Source: Candidatus Methylarchaceae archaeon HK01M
Lineage (GTDB): Archaea; Thermoproteota; Nitrososphaeria; Nitrososphaerales; JACAEJ01
Assembly (NCBI GenBank): GCA_024256245.1
Contig: JAKLZD010000155.1
Location: forward strand, 1-14,613
Length of the DNA: 14,613 nt
Direction of reading: 5' to 3'
Shown one piece after another: positions 13,827 through 14,613 of the stretch. A program made the translations under genes and the position numbers. A model generated the notes under the pieces. That model ran no database searches. It was given only the letters and a program-made list of their open reading frames with translations, and had not been told where the DNA came from. Each line of letters starts with the position of its first letter. The stretch's first letter is position 1.

Positions 13827-14396
13827 TTGCACGAAGGGAAAGATCTAATCCATTTCTTTAAGATTATGGCGAGGTTGAAAAGGATTCCAAGGTCTGGATG
13901 GCTCATGAAAGTTGGAGTCAAAGACCCTGAGTCTGTGGCAGAGCATACTTTCATGACATCCATCTTCTGTATGATCATAGGAGATATGAGAAACCTTGAC
14001 ACTTTGAAGATGCTCAAGATGGCATTACTTCACGATGCTTGTGAGGCCATAATTGGAGATTCCATGCCTTACGAGATAAAGAAGAAAGGTTTGGAGAAAA
14101 GGAAGTTGGAGGACGATGCTATGATTCAAATTCTTTCTAAACTGCCAGATGATATTAAAAGAATTTACTCCGAACTCTGGAAGGAATTTCAAGATGGATT
14201 TTCGTCAGAAGCAAAGCTTGTCAGGGAAATGGATAAACTTGAGATGGCTCTCCAAGCCCTCGAATACGAGGAGGAGGGTTACGATAGGGAAAGGCTGTCA
14301 GAGTTCTGGGAGACAGCAAGACAAGCAATAAAAGATCCCGAAGCGAAGGTTATCTTTAAGGTGATCAAAGATATGCGTAAATTCAATCTTTTATGA
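13827..14396 (+). CDS. HD-domain 5'-deoxynucleotidase-like protein (YfbR/HDDC2 family)
   Basis: Probable metal-dependent nucleotidase removing phosphate from (deoxy)nucleoside monophosphates, as E. coli YfbR does; substrate range here is inferred. It has 189 aa. Motifs line up with YfbR: LKRIPRSGW (17-25), SVAEHTF with H40, LLHDACEAIIGD with H69-D70, E73 and D78, and REMDKLEMALQALEYE with D136. There is no signal peptide or membrane segment. The start is TTG at 13827; a TAG six codons upstream limits extension, and the next ATG (codon 14, 13866) would cut off the first helix, which the family conserves (FFKIMARLKR). It is the only well-supported plus-strand gene and points away from hflX. Confidence 0.92.
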   Translation: MHEGKDLIHFFKIMARLKRIPRSGWLMKVGVKDPESVAEHTFMTSIFCMIIGDMRNLDTLKMLKMALLHDACEAIIGDSMPYEIKKKGLEKRKLEDDAMIQILSKLPDDIKRIYSELWKEFQDGFSSEAKLVREMDKLEMALQALEYEEEGYDRERLSEFWETARQAIKDPEAKVIFKVIKDMRKFNLL

Positions 14397-14492
14397 GACA
14401 CTCTTAATAATTGCTGATCTGATATCATAAGTTATACTATTAGGTTGGTTCTTCTTTCTCATAGTAAGAGCATATTAGTAAAAATGATTGGT
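14397..14492. other. Convergent intergenic gap
   Basis: 96 bases between two converging genes. Pyrimidine-rich DNA on the plus strand (14447-14460) could end the HD transcript, and five T on the minus strand (14480-14484) could end the regulator transcript. Nothing else is recognised. Confidence 0.3.
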
Positions 14493-14613
14493 TTATTCAA
14501 GCAAGTCTTCAAAGATCTGTCTCATACTCTGTCGATACTCTTGGAAAGCAGCTCGTCCTTTTTCGGTAAGATGAAGCATTGTGTGTGGCCTCTTATCCAC
14601 AAATTCTTTCTCA
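14493..14613 (-). CDS. Winged-helix transcriptional regulator, C-terminal fragment (5' end outside window)
   Basis: The last 40 residues of a protein whose start lies beyond the right edge: EKEFVDKRPHTMLHLTEKG, then RAAFQEYRQSMRQIFEDLLE. The pattern 'E-K-x-F-x-x-[RK]-[RK]-P-x-T-x-x-x-L-T-x-x-G-R-x-A-F-x-x-Y' is the wing and following helix of ArsR/MarR-like winged-helix proteins of the HTH_34 type, common in archaea. It converges on the HD gene. The target is unknown. Confidence 0.75.
   Translation of the reverse strand, partial: EKEFVDKRPHTMLHLTEKGRAAFQEYRQSMRQIFEDLLE

Noticed and set aside
1..14613. CRISPR array, insertion sequence, integrase, toxin-antitoxin or defence genes
   Set aside because: No direct repeat-spacer pattern, transposase motif, terminal inverted repeats or target duplication was seen; the gene content is housekeeping and transport.

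Overview
The window is archaeal. The evidence is the gene set: transcription factor E (TFE), the XPB helicase next to its nuclease partner Bax1, the archaea-specific tRNA C56 methyltransferase aTrm56, and an HflX GTPase with the archaeal form of its linker. Genes are preceded by TTTAWATA-like TATA boxes. The DNA is AT-rich and many starts are TTG or GTG. The TFE zinc ribbon (CX4C plus CX2C, with an RKTFEE-type stretch) looks most like Nitrososphaeria/Thaumarchaeota-type TFEs, so I suggest a TACK archaeon. That placement is inference.

Layout: almost everything lies on the minus strand, so read from high to low coordinates. At the right edge is the C-terminus of a winged-helix regulator (minus), converging with a YfbR/HDDC2-like HD phosphohydrolase, the only confident plus-strand gene. 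Divergent from it is the pair hflX-trm56 (one-base TAATG overlap), which ends at a hairpin/T-tract. Then come an NiaP/SV2-like MFS transporter, tfe with a strong Shine-Dalgarno (SD) site, and a TIGR00295-type HD protein that probably shares the tfe transcript. A 444-bp gene-poor gap follows, holding two overlapping hairpins and what may be a decayed reading frame. Next are a 99-aa winged-helix-like orphan, a second MFS transporter, a lone hisF, and a three-gene ABC-2 export operon (ATPase plus two paralogous permeases, overlapping, with TTG starts). The left end is xpb-bax1; bax1 runs off the window.

How the genes relate: xpb and bax1 form a known helicase-nuclease pair that unwinds and cuts damaged DNA. 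The ABC genes should form one exporter, an ATPase dimer with two different permeases. hflX and trm56 both concern translation (ribosome-associated GTPase, tRNA modification). tfe acts in transcription initiation. The rest appear to be independent housekeeping or transport genes. hisF has no histidine-pathway neighbour here.

Start signals show a pattern. Several first genes of transcription units (ABC ATPase, MFS1, the 99-aa gene) have a TATA box about 30-40 nt upstream of the start codon and little or no SD, as expected for leaderless or short-leader mRNAs. Internal genes (bax1, both permeases) carry GGAG/GGTGAT-type SD sites. tfe is a first gene with both a leader and a strong SD.

I did not find a convincing new system such as a defence island, CRISPR array, mobile element or biosynthetic cluster. 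The most open questions are the ABC ATPase with changed Q- and H-loop residues, the decayed frame and switch-like hairpins near 8.65-8.93 kb, and the orphan 99-aa protein.
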